Source: Phocaeicola abscessus CCUG 55929 (GTDB taxonomy: Bacteria > Bacteroidota > Bacteroidia > Bacteroidales > Bacteroidaceae). Taken from it: a DNA stretch of 64,000 nt. Each line of letters starts with the position of its first letter. The stretch's first letter is position 1. The notes below the pieces were generated by a model, which saw only the letters and a program-made list of their open reading frames with translations, did not search any database and was not told the origin of the DNA. The DNA is taken from NCBI RefSeq assembly GCF_000312445.1, contig NZ_HE997182.1, forward strand, positions 842,841 to 906,840, in the 5' to 3' direction. The position numbers were made by a program, and so were the translations under genes. Below, piece by piece: positions 24,499-34,351 of this stretch.

Positions 24499-25398
24499 AT
24501 GGCAATGAGAAAAGATAAAATAACAGGATTGGTAGGTACGGCGATACTGCATATCGCAATGCTTCTGATCTTGTTTTTCGTCTTTATCCATCGCCCCGAG
24601 GTGCAGGCGGAGGGGGGCGTGCCCGTCGTGCTCGGAGAGATCGATATTGCTTCGGGCGATGCGGATCCGGCGATGTCGACTCGAGTCGATAGGGTGGAAA
24701 CGGGCATGCCGCAAGCTGAAGCCGTATCTGTCGAACCGGAGCCGCCTTCCAAAGCGGATGCCGATAAGTTGATAGTGCAAGAGGAAGAAAAAACGGTGGA
24801 AATGCCTGCGTCGAAGAACGACAAGAATACTGCAAAGACAAAGCCGAAAAAAGAGACGGCAAAGCCTGCGGAAAAGCATAGAAAGTCGACGGTTAAACAT
24901 GAAGAAAAGTCGGAAGTCGAGAAGAAGGCGGAAGCGGATCGGATAGCCGCCGAAAAGAAAGTGGCGGCGGAAAAAGCGGCTGCGGCCCAGGCCGCCCAGT
25001 CCGTGGCCGGCGCCTTCGGGAAAGGAATGAAAATGGGGAGCCGCGGTACTGGCGAGAGAGGAGAAGGAATACAAGGCAGCCCGACAGGAAATTCGGACAC
25101 GGGAAAGAGTTCGGGCATAGGCGGTTACGGTGCGTTCGATTTGAACGGACGGTCTCTTGGACCGGGAGGCCTGCCCGTACCTGTCTATAATGTGCAGGAC
25201 GAAGGGCGCGTGGTCGTTACGATCACTGTCGATCCGGACGGCCGGGTGAGTCGGACGAGCATCAACAAACGGACGAATACGGTAAATGAAAAATTGCGCG
25301 AAGCAGCGATGAATGCGGCGAAAAAAGCCCGGTTCAACCGAATCGACGGCGTGAACGATCAAATCGGTACGATTACCTATTATTTTAAGTTGAAATGA
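24499..25398 (+). CDS. tonB: TonB-family energy transducer
   Basis: A 299-residue protein with a short cytosolic start and one membrane helix (TAILHIAMLLILFFVFI). A long charged spacer rich in Glu, Lys and Ala (about residues 60-180) spans the periplasm, followed by a Gly-rich hinge. The C-terminal TonB domain (VVVTITVDPDGRVSRTSINK to TITYYFKLK) binds the TonB box of outer membrane receptors. It is the last gene of the exbB-exbD-tonB set. The spacer has coiled-coil character (AEADRIAAEKKVAAEKAAA), more TolA-like than the usual Pro-rich TonB linker, so a TolA-type role is an alternative. Confidence 0.88.
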   Translation: MAMRKDKITGLVGTAILHIAMLLILFFVFIHRPEVQAEGGVPVVLGEIDIASGDADPAMSTRVDRVETGMPQAEAVSVEPEPPSKADADKLIVQEEEKTVEMPASKNDKNTAKTKPKKETAKPAEKHRKSTVKHEEKSEVEKKAEADRIAAEKKVAAEKAAAAQAAQSVAGAFGKGMKMGSRGTGERGEGIQGSPTGNSDTGKSSGIGGYGAFDLNGRSLGPGGLPVPVYNVQDEGRVVVTITVDPDGRVSRTSINKRTNTVNEKLREAAMNAAKKARFNRIDGVNDQIGTITYYFKLK

Positions 25399-25416
25399 TC
25401 TTAAAACAGATAACTT

Positions 25417-25965
25417 ATGAAGACGATTTGTGTTTTTTTAGCGGAAGGTTTTGAAGAAGTGGAGGCGTTGACTCCGGTAGATGTGTTGCGTCGGGCGGGA
25501 ATCCCCGTATCGACCGTTTCTGTAACGGGCGATAAAACCGTAAGAGGGGCCCATCAAGTCCCTGTGATAGCCGATAAATTGTTCGAGGAAATCAAAGAAG
25601 AAGATATCGCGATGATCGTACTTCCCGGAGGTATGCCGGGAGCGACCCATTTGGACGCTCATACCGGATTGAACGAACTGATCTGTCGTTTCGCCCGAGC
25701 AGGCAAACCCTTATCGGCTATTTGCGCTGCCCCCTTGGTTTATGGAAAACGCGGGCTGCTGAAAGGGAAGAAAGTCACCTGCTATCCCGGTTTTGAGAGA
25801 TTCCTTGAAGGCGCCGATTATACTGCGGCTTTGATTCAGGAAGATGGTAATTTTATTACGGGGAAGGGGCCTGGAGCTGCCATGGAATTCGCTTTTGCCA
25901 TCGTTAGGAAATATATCGACCCGGCGAAGGTAAAAGAACTTCGCACAGGCATGATAGTCGAATGA
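25417..25965 (+). CDS. DJ-1/PfpI family protein
   Basis: A 182-residue DJ-1-type protein (YajL/ThiJ group). The conserved Glu lies in GFEEVEAL, the nucleophile-elbow Cys103 in [11 protein letters not shown], and LPGGMPGA precedes it. Such proteins protect against oxidative or glyoxal damage, acting as deglycase, glyoxalase or chaperone; the exact activity is debated. It overlaps ispD by 4 bp (ATGA), so the two are coupled, though no biochemical link is obvious. Confidence 0.9.
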   Translation: MKTICVFLAEGFEEVEALTPVDVLRRAGIPVSTVSVTGDKTVRGAHQVPVIADKLFEEIKEEDIAMIVLPGGMPGATHLDAHTGLNELICRFARAGKPLSAICAAPLVYGKRGLLKGKKVTCYPGFERFLEGADYTAALIQEDGNFITGKGPGAAMEFAFAIVRKYIDPAKVKELRTGMIVE

Positions 25966-26642
25966 ATAAATACGTGATTATCGTAGCAGGAGGGAAAGGC
26001 CTTCGAATGGGAGGAGAGATTCCCAAACAGTTTTTACCCCTATCGGGGAAACCGGTATTGATGCGCACGGCGGAAGCCTTTTACCGTTACGATAATCGAA
26101 TACGTATCGTTTTGGTGCTTCCGGCCGATCAGCAAACGTATTGGCAGAGACTTTGCGAACGGTATCAATTTACCGTTCCTCACCAGGTCGCCGCAGGAGG
26201 AGAGACCCGCTTTCAATCTGTAAAGAATGGATTGACGCTGATTAAGGAAGAGAAAGAAGGAATAGTTGGCGTTCACGACGGGGTGCGCCCCTTTGTCTCG
26301 AAGGAGATGATAACGCGCTGTTACGAAATGGCGGAAACAAAGAGAGCCGTTATCCCGGTTACCGAGATGATGGAAACGGTTCGTCATACGGTAGGTGAGG
26401 AGAGTGAAACCGTTCCGCGAGATGAATATAAGCTGGTACAAACGCCGCAAGTGTTTGCTGTTTCTTTGTTGAAGAAAGCTTATCGGCAAACTTATTCCTC
26501 GCAATTTACCGATGATGCTTCGGTGGTGGAGGCATTAGGAGAAAAAGTGTATCTGACGGAAGGTAATTGGGAAAACATAAAAATTACGACGCCATTTGAT
26601 TGGCAAATCGGAGAATTATTGGCGAAACGGCAGTTGAGCTGA
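25962..26642 (+). CDS. ispD: 2-C-methyl-D-erythritol 4-phosphate cytidylyltransferase
   Basis: A 226-residue cytosolic enzyme of the MEP isoprenoid pathway that joins CTP and MEP to give CDP-ME. The nucleotide-binding [19 protein letters not shown] gives the family's GxGxRMxxxxPKQ signature. [10 protein letters not shown] and the C-terminal [15 protein letters not shown] (the N(I/L)KIT.P.D motif) follow. The start overlaps the DJ-1 gene by 4 bp; recG follows after 3 bp. Confidence 0.95.
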   Translation: MNKYVIIVAGGKGLRMGGEIPKQFLPLSGKPVLMRTAEAFYRYDNRIRIVLVLPADQQTYWQRLCERYQFTVPHQVAAGGETRFQSVKNGLTLIKEEKEGIVGVHDGVRPFVSKEMITRCYEMAETKRAVIPVTEMMETVRHTVGEESETVPRDEYKLVQTPQVFAVSLLKKAYRQTYSSQFTDDASVVEALGEKVYLTEGNWENIKITTPFDWQIGELLAKRQLS

Positions 26643-26645
26643 GTC

Positions 26646-28742
26646 ATGCTTGATATAACTGCATTTGATATAAAATACGTCCCGGGAGTCGGTCCGCAAC
26701 GGGCTTTTTTATTAAACAAGGAATTGAATATCTATTCCTTGCACGATTTCTTCTATTATTTCCCTTATAAATACATCGATCGAAGCCACCTGTACACCAT
26801 TCGGGAAATAGATGGCAATATGCCTTTCATTCAGTTGAAAGGACAGATTCTAAGCTTCGAGACGATGGGGGAAGGACGAACCCGTCGACTGATAGCCCAC
26901 TTTTCCGATGGAACGGGGATGATCGATCTGGTTTGGTTCCGAGGGATCAAATATATGATGAAGGCGTATAAGGTGCGTCAGGATTATATCGTCTTTGGAA
27001 AACCGACCGTCTTTAACGGACGCATTCAAGTAGCGCATCCCGATATCGATCCGGTAAACGAATTGGTGCTATCTTCGATGGGAATGCAACCTTTTTATAA
27101 CACTACCGAGAGAATGAAGCGAAACAATTTGACTTCCCATGTGCTGGAAAAATTGATGCGACATGCGTTCGATTTGCTGAAAGAACCGTTGGCAGAGACG
27201 TTGAGCGAACGCATTGTAACGAAACACAGGCTGATGAGCCTGGACGAAGCGCTTCATGCCATTCATTTCCCTCAAACTCCGACACATTTGCGAAATGCGC
27301 AACATCGGTTGAAGTTCGAAGAACTCTTTTATATTCAGCTTCACATTTTGCGCTATGCGAAAGAACGACGGAAAAAATATACGGGGCTGCGCTTTGAACA
27401 GGTAGGTGAGATCTTTAATACCTTCTATGCGGAAAAACTTCCGTTTCGGTTGACCGACGCTCAAAAACGCGTGATTAAAGAGATTCGTACCGATACCGGA
27501 AGTGGTCGGCAAATGAATCGACTGTTACAGGGAGATGTGGGAAGCGGAAAAACGTTGGTGGCTTTAATGTCAATGCTCCTGGCTTTGGATAATGGTTATC
27601 AGGCCTGTATTATCGCGCCGACGGAGATATTGGCCTCTCAGCATTATGAAACCCTTACCCATTTGCTGCACGGAATGAATATTCAGGTAGAGCTGTTGAT
27701 GGGGACGGTAAAAGGAAAAAAACGGGAACAAATACTGAGCGACCTGATAACCGGCGAAGTGAAAATATTGATAGGAACCCATGCGATTTTCGAAAATACG
27801 GTGAACTTTTCCCGATTGGGATTGGTAGTGATCGACGAACAACACCGGTTTGGCGTGGCTCAACGGGCGAAGATGTGGACGAAGAACGCCTGTCCGCCTC
27901 ATGTCTTGGTCATGACGGCGACACCCATTCCGAGAACGTTGGCGATGACCCTTTATGGAGATTTGGATGTGTCCGTGATCGATGAACTTCCTCCGGGTAG
28001 AAAATCCGTGAAAACGATTCATACTTTTGAGAATCACCGGGAGGAGCTGTATGCTTTTATAGCTTCGCAAATGGAGTTCGGCCACCAGGTGTATATTGTC
28101 TATCCTTTAATTAAAGAAAATGAGAAATTGTCTTTAAAGAATTTGGAAGATGGCTACGAAAGGATTTGCGAGGCTTTCCCCTATTGTAAGGTTGGTAAAG
28201 TGCATGGAAAACTAAAGCCGTCAGAGAAAGACGCCGAAATGCAACGCTTTGTGAATGGAGAGACCCGAATCATGGTAGCGACGACGGTCATAGAGGTAGG
28301 AATCAATGTGCCCAACGCATCGGTGATGGTGATCGAAAATGCCGAGCGTTTCGGCTTGTCACAACTGCACCAGTTGCGGGGAAGAGTAGGGCGCGGTGCC
28401 GAACAATCCTATTGTGTGTTGGTAACTTCTTATAAATTGTCGAAAGATACGAGGAAACGTATAGAGATCATGGTTCAGACGAATGATGGCTTTGAAATTG
28501 CCGAAGCGGATTTAAAACTTCGAGGCCCCGGAGATCTGGAGGGAACCCAACAAAGCGGCATTGCCTTTGACCTGAAGATCGCGGATCTGGCGCATGACGG
28601 GCAGCTTTTACAGTATGTACGTGATATAGCGGAGAGGCTCATCGAGGAAGATCCTTCTGCATCCTTGCCCGAAAATAGAATTGTTTGGAAGCAATTAGCC
28701 GTCATGCGTAAGACAAATGTGGATTGGTCGATTATTTCTTAA
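26646..28742 (+). CDS. recG: ATP-dependent DNA helicase RecG
   Basis: A 698-residue superfamily 2 helicase that reverses stalled replication forks and branch-migrates recombination intermediates. The N-terminal wedge/OB domain includes FIQLKGQILSFETMGEGRTR. Helicase motifs follow in order: LLQGDVGSGKTLVALM (Walker A), VIDEQHRFGVAQR (DEQH box), MTATPIPRTLAMT (motif III), MVATTVIEVGINVPNA (V) and QLRGRVGRGAEQSYC (VI). The C-terminal TRL-like FEIAEADLKLRGPGDLEGTQ is present. The length is standard. It sits 3 bp after ispD and probably ends that operon. Confidence 0.96.
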   Translation: MLDITAFDIKYVPGVGPQRAFLLNKELNIYSLHDFFYYFPYKYIDRSHLYTIREIDGNMPFIQLKGQILSFETMGEGRTRRLIAHFSDGTGMIDLVWFRGIKYMMKAYKVRQDYIVFGKPTVFNGRIQVAHPDIDPVNELVLSSMGMQPFYNTTERMKRNNLTSHVLEKLMRHAFDLLKEPLAETLSERIVTKHRLMSLDEALHAIHFPQTPTHLRNAQHRLKFEELFYIQLHILRYAKERRKKYTGLRFEQVGEIFNTFYAEKLPFRLTDAQKRVIKEIRTDTGSGRQMNRLLQGDVGSGKTLVALMSMLLALDNGYQACIIAPTEILASQHYETLTHLLHGMNIQVELLMGTVKGKKREQILSDLITGEVKILIGTHAIFENTVNFSRLGLVVIDEQHRFGVAQRAKMWTKNACPPHVLVMTATPIPRTLAMTLYGDLDVSVIDELPPGRKSVKTIHTFENHREELYAFIASQMEFGHQVYIVYPLIKENEKLSLKNLEDGYERICEAFPYCKVGKVHGKLKPSEKDAEMQRFVNGETRIMVATTVIEVGINVPNASVMVIENAERFGLSQLHQLRGRVGRGAEQSYCVLVTSYKLSKDTRKRIEIMVQTNDGFEIAEADLKLRGPGDLEGTQQSGIAFDLKIADLAHDGQLLQYVRDIAERLIEEDPSASLPENRIVWKQLAVMRKTNVDWSIIS

Positions 28743-28902
28743 TAGGTTACTCCTTCCTGTTAAATTTGTTATTTTGTGTTGTGTAACATAAAATATCTCT
28801 TTCCTGCACATACATAGCGAGTTACAGGCTTTGGAAAGAAGAAAAAACGGAATCGGATATGAAAAAGAGTTAAGCGATAGTTGCATCTAAAAAGAAAAAG
28901 GT

Positions 28903-28910
28903 TATATTTG
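28903..28910 (+). promoter_or_regulatory. -7 box for the M23 peptidase gene
   Basis: TATATTTG, about 85 bp before the ATG at 28995. Confidence 0.4.
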
Positions 28911-28994
28911 AACCGAATTTTTGAAAAAAGATAGTCGTAAGCTCGAACTTTATGCCGTTTAGGCGGATTCGTAATAGTGTTTAAAAAGAAATTG

Positions 28995-29888
28995 ATGATC
29001 TTTAAATGTTCCAAAATAATCGTTACCGTAGCTATTGCCTTTGTGAGCCATCATGTGTCCGGTCAAGATCTGTTAGCTAAGCAGGCTCCTATAGATAAGA
29101 AGTTGAAGGCAGTCGATTCGGTCGCTTTGGCTCGTCAGATAAAAGCAGAACAGTCGGCATATCCCGCATACGACATCTACCCTGATTGGCAGAACAGTTT
29201 TGTCAATACGTACGGCAAGGATGTCCAAATTCCCGATACATTTAGCATTCATTTGGCCGATTTTTGTATGCCTACAGATCATACTCGAATTACGGATGTT
29301 TTTGGATATCGTCCTCGACGTCGACGTATGCATTATGGATTGGATGTAAAAGTCTATATCGGCGATACGATTCGCGCGGCATTCTCGGGAAGGGTGCGTA
29401 TCGTTAAATATGAAGGTCGAGGCTATGGACGCTATATTGTCATTCGCCATGAAAATGGATTGGAAACCATATACGGTCATCTTTCCAAACAACTTGTAGC
29501 GGAAAATCAATATGTCGAGGTCGGCGAAGCGATAGGCTTAGGCGGAAGCACCGGTCGATCGAGTGGCTCGCATCTGCACTTCGAAACCCGATTCTTGGGG
29601 CAACCTATCAATCCTGCCTTATTGTTTGATTTTGAAAAGCAGGACATTGTAGCGGATACTTATCTCTTCCGTAAAGGATATGATCGGTATGATAGAAGGG
29701 GCCGCGCGGGCAATTCCAAACAAATGGCCTCGTCAGACGCTTCTCCGCAATATTATAAAGTTCGTAAAGGTGATTCCTTGAGCAAGATTGCACGATCTGT
29801 CGGGCTTTCTGTCAATCAGTTGTGTAAATTGAATCATATTTCACAGGATAAGACACTCCGACCGGGGCAGGTCCTTCGATGTTCTTAA
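28995..29888 (+). CDS. M23 family metallopeptidase with LysM domain
   Basis: A protein of about 297 residues with an N-terminal signal peptide (cleavage near HHVSGQ). Its LytM/M23 zinc peptidase domain has HYGLDVKVYIGD (His and Asp ligands) and HLHFETRFLGQPINP (catalytic His and ligand His). A C-terminal LysM repeat from YYKVRKGDSLSKIA to LRPGQVLRC binds peptidoglycan. It should cut cell wall cross-links in the periplasm or, if the site were degenerate, regulate an amidase; both zinc motifs look intact. Start ATG 28995 is preferred over GTG 28977, with the same frame and a better signal peptide length. Confidence 0.88.
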   Translation: MIFKCSKIIVTVAIAFVSHHVSGQDLLAKQAPIDKKLKAVDSVALARQIKAEQSAYPAYDIYPDWQNSFVNTYGKDVQIPDTFSIHLADFCMPTDHTRITDVFGYRPRRRRMHYGLDVKVYIGDTIRAAFSGRVRIVKYEGRGYGRYIVIRHENGLETIYGHLSKQLVAENQYVEVGEAIGLGGSTGRSSGSHLHFETRFLGQPINPALLFDFEKQDIVADTYLFRKGYDRYDRRGRAGNSKQMASSDASPQYYKVRKGDSLSKIARSVGLSVNQLCKLNHISQDKTLRPGQVLRCS

Positions 29889-29918
29889 GAAGTTAATTTA
29901 TAACGAAATAGATAAATG

Positions 29919-29947
29919 GCGGGAAAAATTGACTTTTCCGCTTTTTT
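29919..29947 (+). terminator. Intrinsic terminator after the M23 peptidase
   Basis: A stem GCGGGAAAA/TTTTCCGC (one bulged G) with a 6-nt loop, followed by T6, 30 bp after the stop. Confidence 0.65.
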
Positions 29948-29972
29948 ATTTATTCCTCTATGGAAAATTATA

Positions 29973-29980
29973 TAACTTTG
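29973..29980 (+). promoter_or_regulatory. -7 box for the DUF1599-tpiA block
   Basis: TAACTTTG, 17 bp before the ATG at 29998. Confidence 0.55.
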
Positions 29981-29997
29981 TTGCCTAATTAGGAAAA

Positions 29998-30540
29998 ATG
30001 GAAGATACCAATAAACAATTTGAACGAATCATTGCCATTTGTCGGGATTTGTTTATAAAAAAACTGAAAGATTATGGCGCATCGTGGCGTATTATGCGTG
30101 CTACCTCTTTGACAGACCAGATTTTTATCAAGGCTAAACGAATCAGAACACTCGAGACGCCCCATATCGCTATGATTGACGAAGGGATTCGGTCGGAACT
30201 GATAGGTATCATTAATTACGGCATCATTGCGTTGATTCAATTGGAGAAAGGTTATTCCGATACGATAGATATTAGTGCGGACGAAGCTGTACAGCTTTAT
30301 GATAAGTATGCTAAGGAGACGCTTGAATTGATGAAAGCAAAAAATCATGATTATAATGAAGCCTGGAGAGATATGCGGGCATCTTCGTATACTGATTTTA
30401 TATTGACCAAAATTAATCGTACGAAAGAAATTGAAAGTAATAACGGAAGTACATTGATCTCGGAAGGTATAAATGCCAATTACATGGATATGATCAACTA
30501 TGCCGTTTTCGGACTGATTAAATTAGAATTTGGAGATTAA
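29998..30540 (+). CDS. DUF1599 (nucleotide-modification-associated) domain protein
   Basis: A 180-residue helical protein made of two repeats of the same unit. Each begins with a K-x-x-D/H-Y-x-x-x-W-R-x-M-R motif (KKLKDYGASWRIMRATSLTD and AKNHDYNEAWRDMRASSYTD) and ends with a NYGIIALIQLE-like helix. I recognise this as DUF1599, a MazG-like nucleotide-associated family. No enzyme activity is established for it. It overlaps the next gene by 11 bp and belongs to a conserved Bacteroidales block leading to tpiA. Confidence 0.88.
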   Translation: MEDTNKQFERIIAICRDLFIKKLKDYGASWRIMRATSLTDQIFIKAKRIRTLETPHIAMIDEGIRSELIGIINYGIIALIQLEKGYSDTIDISADEAVQLYDKYAKETLELMKAKNHDYNEAWRDMRASSYTDFILTKINRTKEIESNNGSTLISEGINANYMDMINYAVFGLIKLEFGD

Positions 30541-31849
30541 ACACCTTTTGAAACAGCAACAATTACATACGATAGTGAGCTTGTGGACAAATGTATGCCG
30601 CTTTGTATTAGCTGTAGTATTTATCTTTTCAGGTTTTGTCAAAGCAATTGATCCGTTAGGTACGACTTATAAGATCCAGGACTATCTGGAGGCAGTAGGC
30701 TGGGGATCGTTTGTCCATACCTCCGCGTCTTTCTTGTTCGCTCTATTGTTGGCGGTTATCGAGTTCGTTTTAGGCGTTTTCTTGCTTTTCGGTTTCCGGC
30801 GGCGTATTTCTACTGCAGCTGTTTTCGTCGTAATGAGTGTAATGACATTATTGACCCTATGGCTTGTTTGGGCGAACCCAATCTCCGATTGCGGTTGTTT
30901 TGGAGATGCTATTCGGTTGACTAATTGGCAGACACTGGGGAAGAATATATGTTTGTTTGTAGCTGCGGCCTCTGTTTTCAAATGGAGAGACAGGATAAGA
31001 CCCTTGGTGACGAAACGCTTCGATTGGCTGCTGGAGCTCTACGCCTTTCTCTTCGTAGGGGGAGTGATGCTCTATTCGTGGAGGAATTTGCCGATCTTCG
31101 ATTTTCGTCCTTATCGTATAGGTGCTAATATCAAGGCAGGAATGGAAATACCTGAAGGGAAATCTCCTTCGGTTTATGAAACTTATTTTATACTGGAGAA
31201 AGACGGTCGGAAGAAAGAGTTTACCGTAGAGGATTATCCTGACAGTACGTGGACATTCGTCGATTCCAGAACAGTGATGGTCAAGAAAGGGTACGAACCT
31301 CCTATTCGTGATTTTTCCGTCATCCGGCAGGAGGATGGGACGGAGCTGACAGAAGAGATGCTGAATGATAAAAATTTCTCTTTTCTGTTGATCGCTCCTC
31401 AGCTGAATCGTGCCGACGATAGCAGCGTCGATTTGATCAATGAACTCTATGATTATTGCATGGAGTATGGTTATGCGTTTTATTGCCTGACAGCTTCTGC
31501 CGACGAGGATATCCGGTGTTGGAAAGAGCGGACCGGAGCGGAATATCCGTTTGCCATATCTGACGACACGACGCTTCGCACGATCATTCGCTCCAATCCG
31601 GGACTGTTATTGTTAAAAGACGGGACAGTCATCAATAAATGGAGCGTGAATAATTTCCCAGACGAATATCAGTTGACGGACAGATTGGAAAAATTGCCTT
31701 TGGCGCAAATCAACCGATGCAGTTTTCTTTATCGAGTGGTATTGGTTGTTATATGCTTCTTCCTGCCATTGCTTTTCTTCTGTATGATTGACATGGTTTG
31801 GGAACGATATAAAACTATTCAAAATAAACCCTTAAATAAAAACAATTAA
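30530..31849 (+). CDS. BT_3928-like DoxX-type membrane protein with thioredoxin-like C-terminal domain
   Basis: A protein of about 439 residues. The N-terminal half has four or five membrane helices of DoxX type ([20 protein letters not shown] to a conserved SDCGCFGDA). The SDCGCFGD Cys pair is also seen in methylamine-utilisation MauE-type proteins. After a fifth helix, the C-terminal part holds a thioredoxin-like fold without a CxxC pair, and a last membrane helix ([18 protein letters not shown]) near the end. Start TTG 30530 overlaps the previous gene; internal GTG/TTG starts are possible, and there is no ATG before the first helix. A membrane redox role is plausible but unproven. Confidence 0.82.
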   Translation: MEIKHLLKQQQLHTIVSLWTNVCRFVLAVVFIFSGFVKAIDPLGTTYKIQDYLEAVGWGSFVHTSASFLFALLLAVIEFVLGVFLLFGFRRRISTAAVFVVMSVMTLLTLWLVWANPISDCGCFGDAIRLTNWQTLGKNICLFVAAASVFKWRDRIRPLVTKRFDWLLELYAFLFVGGVMLYSWRNLPIFDFRPYRIGANIKAGMEIPEGKSPSVYETYFILEKDGRKKEFTVEDYPDSTWTFVDSRTVMVKKGYEPPIRDFSVIRQEDGTELTEEMLNDKNFSFLLIAPQLNRADDSSVDLINELYDYCMEYGYAFYCLTASADEDIRCWKERTGAEYPFAISDDTTLRTIIRSNPGLLLLKDGTVINKWSVNNFPDEYQLTDRLEKLPLAQINRCSFLYRVVLVVICFFLPLLFFCMIDMVWERYKTIQNKPLNKNN

Positions 31850-31850
31850 A

Positions 31851-32609
31851 ATGAGACGAAAAATTGTAGCAGGCAATTGGAAAATGAATATGAACCTGCA
31901 AGATGGTGTGGCTCTCGCCAAAGAGTTGAACGAAACTTTGAAAGTAGAAAAACTCCGTTGCGGCGTGGTCATCTGTACTCCGTTCATTCATTTGGCAAGC
32001 ATTGCATCATTCTTGGATCAAGAGATTATTGAACTGGGGGCGGAAAACTGCGCCGACAAAGAAAGCGGCGCTTATACCGGAGAGGTATCTGCCGAGATGG
32101 TCAGGAGCACCGGAGCTCATTATGTGATAATAGGGCATTCGGAACGTCGAGAATATTATCACGAAACGCCCGAGATATTGAAAGAAAAGGTACGACTTGC
32201 ATTGAAACAGGATTTGAAGGTGATCTTCTGTATCGGAGAGAGTCTGGCGGAACGCGAAGCTGGCAGACAGAACGAAGTGGTCAAAGCGGAATTGGAAGGC
32301 AGCGTGTTCGATCTGACCGCAGAAGATTTCGCAAAGATCATCATTGCGTACGAACCCATCTGGGCTATTGGTACCGGCAAGACGGCGACGGCCGACCAGG
32401 CGCAAGAAATCCATGCATACATTCGCAGTACGATTGCGGACAGGTATGGCAAAAAGGTCGCAGAAGAGACCACGATCCTCTATGGGGGTAGCTGCAAGGC
32501 CGGCAATGCTCCCGAATTATTCGGGAAACCGGATATCGATGGCGGGCTCATTGGCGGCGCCTCTTTAAAGGTAGCCGACTTTAAAGGGATCATCGATGCT
32601 TGGAAATAA
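31851..32609 (+). CDS. tpiA: Triosephosphate isomerase
   Basis: A 252-residue TIM-barrel enzyme that interconverts dihydroxyacetone phosphate and glyceraldehyde 3-phosphate in glycolysis. The catalytic Lys11 is in VAGNWKMNM, the catalytic His in [12 protein letters not shown] and the catalytic Glu in [15 protein letters not shown]. The phosphate-binding [10 protein letters not shown] and [10 protein letters not shown] are present. The start is 1 bp after the preceding stop, so it is part of the same operon; a terminator follows at 32628-32660. Confidence 0.97.
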   Translation: MRRKIVAGNWKMNMNLQDGVALAKELNETLKVEKLRCGVVICTPFIHLASIASFLDQEIIELGAENCADKESGAYTGEVSAEMVRSTGAHYVIIGHSERREYYHETPEILKEKVRLALKQDLKVIFCIGESLAEREAGRQNEVVKAELEGSVFDLTAEDFAKIIIAYEPIWAIGTGKTATADQAQEIHAYIRSTIADRYGKKVAEETTILYGGSCKAGNAPELFGKPDIDGGLIGGASLKVADFKGIIDAWK

Positions 32610-32627
32610 TATTCTTTGTACCCTAAT

Positions 32628-32660
32628 GCAGTGAGTAAGAGAGACCTGCTCACTGCTTTT
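32628..32660 (+). terminator. Intrinsic terminator after tpiA
   Basis: A perfect 8-bp stem GCAGTGAG/CTCACTGC with a 13-nt loop and T4 tail, 18 bp after tpiA. It lies inside a possible N-terminal extension of the next gene and supports the shorter start at 32682. Confidence 0.75.
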
Positions 32661-32681
32661 AATCGTTTAAACAGAAAGAGT

Positions 32682-33131
32682 ATGAAATGCTTAGTGGCCA
32701 TCGTCCTGTTGTGTTTTGCAGTAGTTTCTAAGGCGCAGAACAGTATTTTAGTCGAATTGCAGAAGAACGTGCCGATGCAAGGTACGGTTACCGTTCATCA
32801 AGATCCGGCTATTACCGCATTGATCGGTACGGTACCGAAATATGAGGAAGGAAAAAGAGAATTGAAAGCGCGCGGATACAGGGTACAAGTTTATGCCGGA
32901 AACAATTCTCGCGATGCGCGCAGTCAAGCTAACAGCATGGCGAAACAGGTAGAGGCCGAATTCCCGGAACTACCGGTCTATGCCTATTTTCGCCCTCCTC
33001 GCTGGCTTTGTTGCGTCGGCGATTTCAAAACCATCGAAGAAGCCGATGCAGTGATGCGTCGCTTGAAGGCTACGGGACATTATAAAGAGGTATCTATTGT
33101 ACGCGAACAGATTAATATTTCATGGGAATGA
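32682..33131 (+). CDS. SPOR domain-containing exported protein
   Basis: A 149-residue secreted protein with a signal peptide ([19 protein letters not shown]). Its C-terminal SPOR domain ([20 protein letters not shown] to [17 protein letters not shown]) binds denuded peptidoglycan at division sites or elsewhere in the wall. Start ATG 32682 is chosen because the signal peptide begins there and a terminator precedes it. folE overlaps its 3' end by 4-10 bp. In related genomes the same tpiA-SPOR-folE order is kept. Confidence 0.88.
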   Translation: MKCLVAIVLLCFAVVSKAQNSILVELQKNVPMQGTVTVHQDPAITALIGTVPKYEEGKRELKARGYRVQVYAGNNSRDARSQANSMAKQVEAEFPELPVYAYFRPPRWLCCVGDFKTIEEADAVMRRLKATGHYKEVSIVREQINISWE

Positions 33132-33727
33132 TCACAGATGAGTTGGCGCATCCGGAATGGACGGAGGAGAAGATCATGGCGTTGATGGAACATTATGCGG
33201 CCATATTGAAACTGTTAGGGGAAGATACGAATCGCGAAGGACTCTTGAAGACGCCGGAGAGGGTCGCCAAGGCCATGCTTACATTGACCAGAGGTTATGA
33301 ACAGGATCCGCACGAGATATTGATGACTGCCCGTTTCAGGGAACCTTATAGCCAAATGGTGATTGTGAAAGATATCGATTTCTTCTCCCTCTGTGAACAT
33401 CATCTGATTCCTTTCTATGGAAAAGCCCACATCGGGTATATCCCCAACGGCTATATCACGGGCCTCAGTAAGATTGCCAGGGTGGTAGACGTGTTCTCTC
33501 ACCGGCTTCAGGTGCAGGAACGACTGACTCTTCAAATAAAGGAATGTATCCAACGGACATTACAACCATTAGGCGTAATGGTTGTTCTGGAGGCTAAGCA
33601 CATGTGTATGCAGATGCGAGGAGTGGAAAAGCAAGGGGCTGTTACTACGACTTCTGATTTTACCGGCGCGTTTAATCAGGCTAAAACTCGTCAGGAATTT
33701 ATGAATCTGATACGAGGAGAGCATTGA
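33122..33727 (+). CDS. folE: GTP cyclohydrolase I
   Basis: A 201-residue cytosolic enzyme that converts GTP to dihydroneopterin triphosphate, the first step of tetrahydrofolate and also the source for QueD at the left of the window. The zinc Cys and His are in [19 protein letters not shown], and the second zinc Cys is in [10 protein letters not shown]. Conserved [19 protein letters not shown] and TSDFTGAF close the active site. ATG 33122 and ATG 33128 are both possible; the second gives an ATGA junction with the SPOR gene. No folE-type riboswitch is evident. Confidence 0.96.
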   Translation: MGMITDELAHPEWTEEKIMALMEHYAAILKLLGEDTNREGLLKTPERVAKAMLTLTRGYEQDPHEILMTARFREPYSQMVIVKDIDFFSLCEHHLIPFYGKAHIGYIPNGYITGLSKIARVVDVFSHRLQVQERLTLQIKECIQRTLQPLGVMVVLEAKHMCMQMRGVEKQGAVTTTSDFTGAFNQAKTRQEFMNLIRGEH

Positions 33728-33935
33728 ATACACCCCGTATCTTAAAGACGATATCGATTGCTAAATGCTTCATGTGCGAGTGCTCTTTCTTAGTCAGCTA
33801 ATCGAAGAAGCTTCTTATCGGCTGTCATCTCTCTATTATCATTGCATTATCTTTGAACGTAGCGTGAAGCGTAGTGCAATTTGCAGTGTTATCCGTTTTA
33901 AAGAATACTAAACGAACGCTAAAATGGACTTTCGA
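33728..33935. other. Spacer at the edge of the acquired segment
   Basis: No gene is seen. A -7-like TATCTTTG lies at 33848-33855 on the + strand but leads to nothing. The spacer joins folE to the recombinase remnant. Confidence 0.35.
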
Positions 33936-33963
33936 GGGGTTGTCCAAAAAGTCGGATAGCCCC
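33936..33963. repeat. Hairpin of insertion-sequence-end type
   Basis: A 10-bp stem with two G-U pairs (GGGGTTGTCC and GGATAGCCCC) around an 8-nt loop. The GGGGTTGTCC word resembles ends of Bacteroidota insertion sequences, but no transposase is present. It sits inside the 3' part of the recombinase remnant. Confidence 0.35.
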
Positions 33964-33974
33964 AGAGGCTGATT

Positions 33975-34351
33975 TGCATATTTCTTTTATGGTAATGCTG
34001 CGCTTCACCGTCTTATCGTTGCCCGTGAACACGCCTTTGAACGGCTCTTTGGCCTTCACGAGGCGTTTCGTGGCGGCTTTGTTGTAGATGGCACGCAGGC
34101 AGGGAGCGCATGTAGCAGGAGGAGGTGTTGGGGCATACGCCACGGTCTTGCAGCCACCGCTCGTAGCTTCGCACATTGTCGGCGTTGAAGACGGATAGCG
34201 GCACGTCCGTGCCGCCGCTGAAGCGAATGAAGGAGCGCACTGCTGTACGGTAATTCTCGGCTGTGGATGCACTTACGCCACAGGTTGCCTGTTCGGCACA
34301 AACGGAAAGCATCGGAACCGGCTTCCGCTTTTTCCCGGCAGGCTGCTCCAT
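33975..34351 (-). pseudogene. Truncated, frameshifted tyrosine recombinase (integrase)
   Basis: The minus strand shows the SAM-like core-binding domain of a Bacteroidales phage-type integrase: ASTAENYRTAVRSFIRFSGG and DNVRSYERWLQDRGVCPNTS. A frame change follows, and the sense resumes as LRAIYNKAATKRLVKAKEPF and VFTGNDKTVKRSIT. The shift coincides with a tandem CAGGCAGG at 34096-34103 (a 4-bp duplication). Sequence similarity ends near 33990, before the catalytic domain (no R-H-R-Y residues). It is a dead remnant that marks the left side of the segment running to about 44.3 kb. Confidence 0.72.

Noticed and set aside
24448-25362. A 304-codon minus strand frame opposite tonB
   Set aside because: Arg/Phe/His-rich mirror of the Lys/Glu/Ala spacer of TonB; no start context or motif, and the operon on the + strand is continuous.
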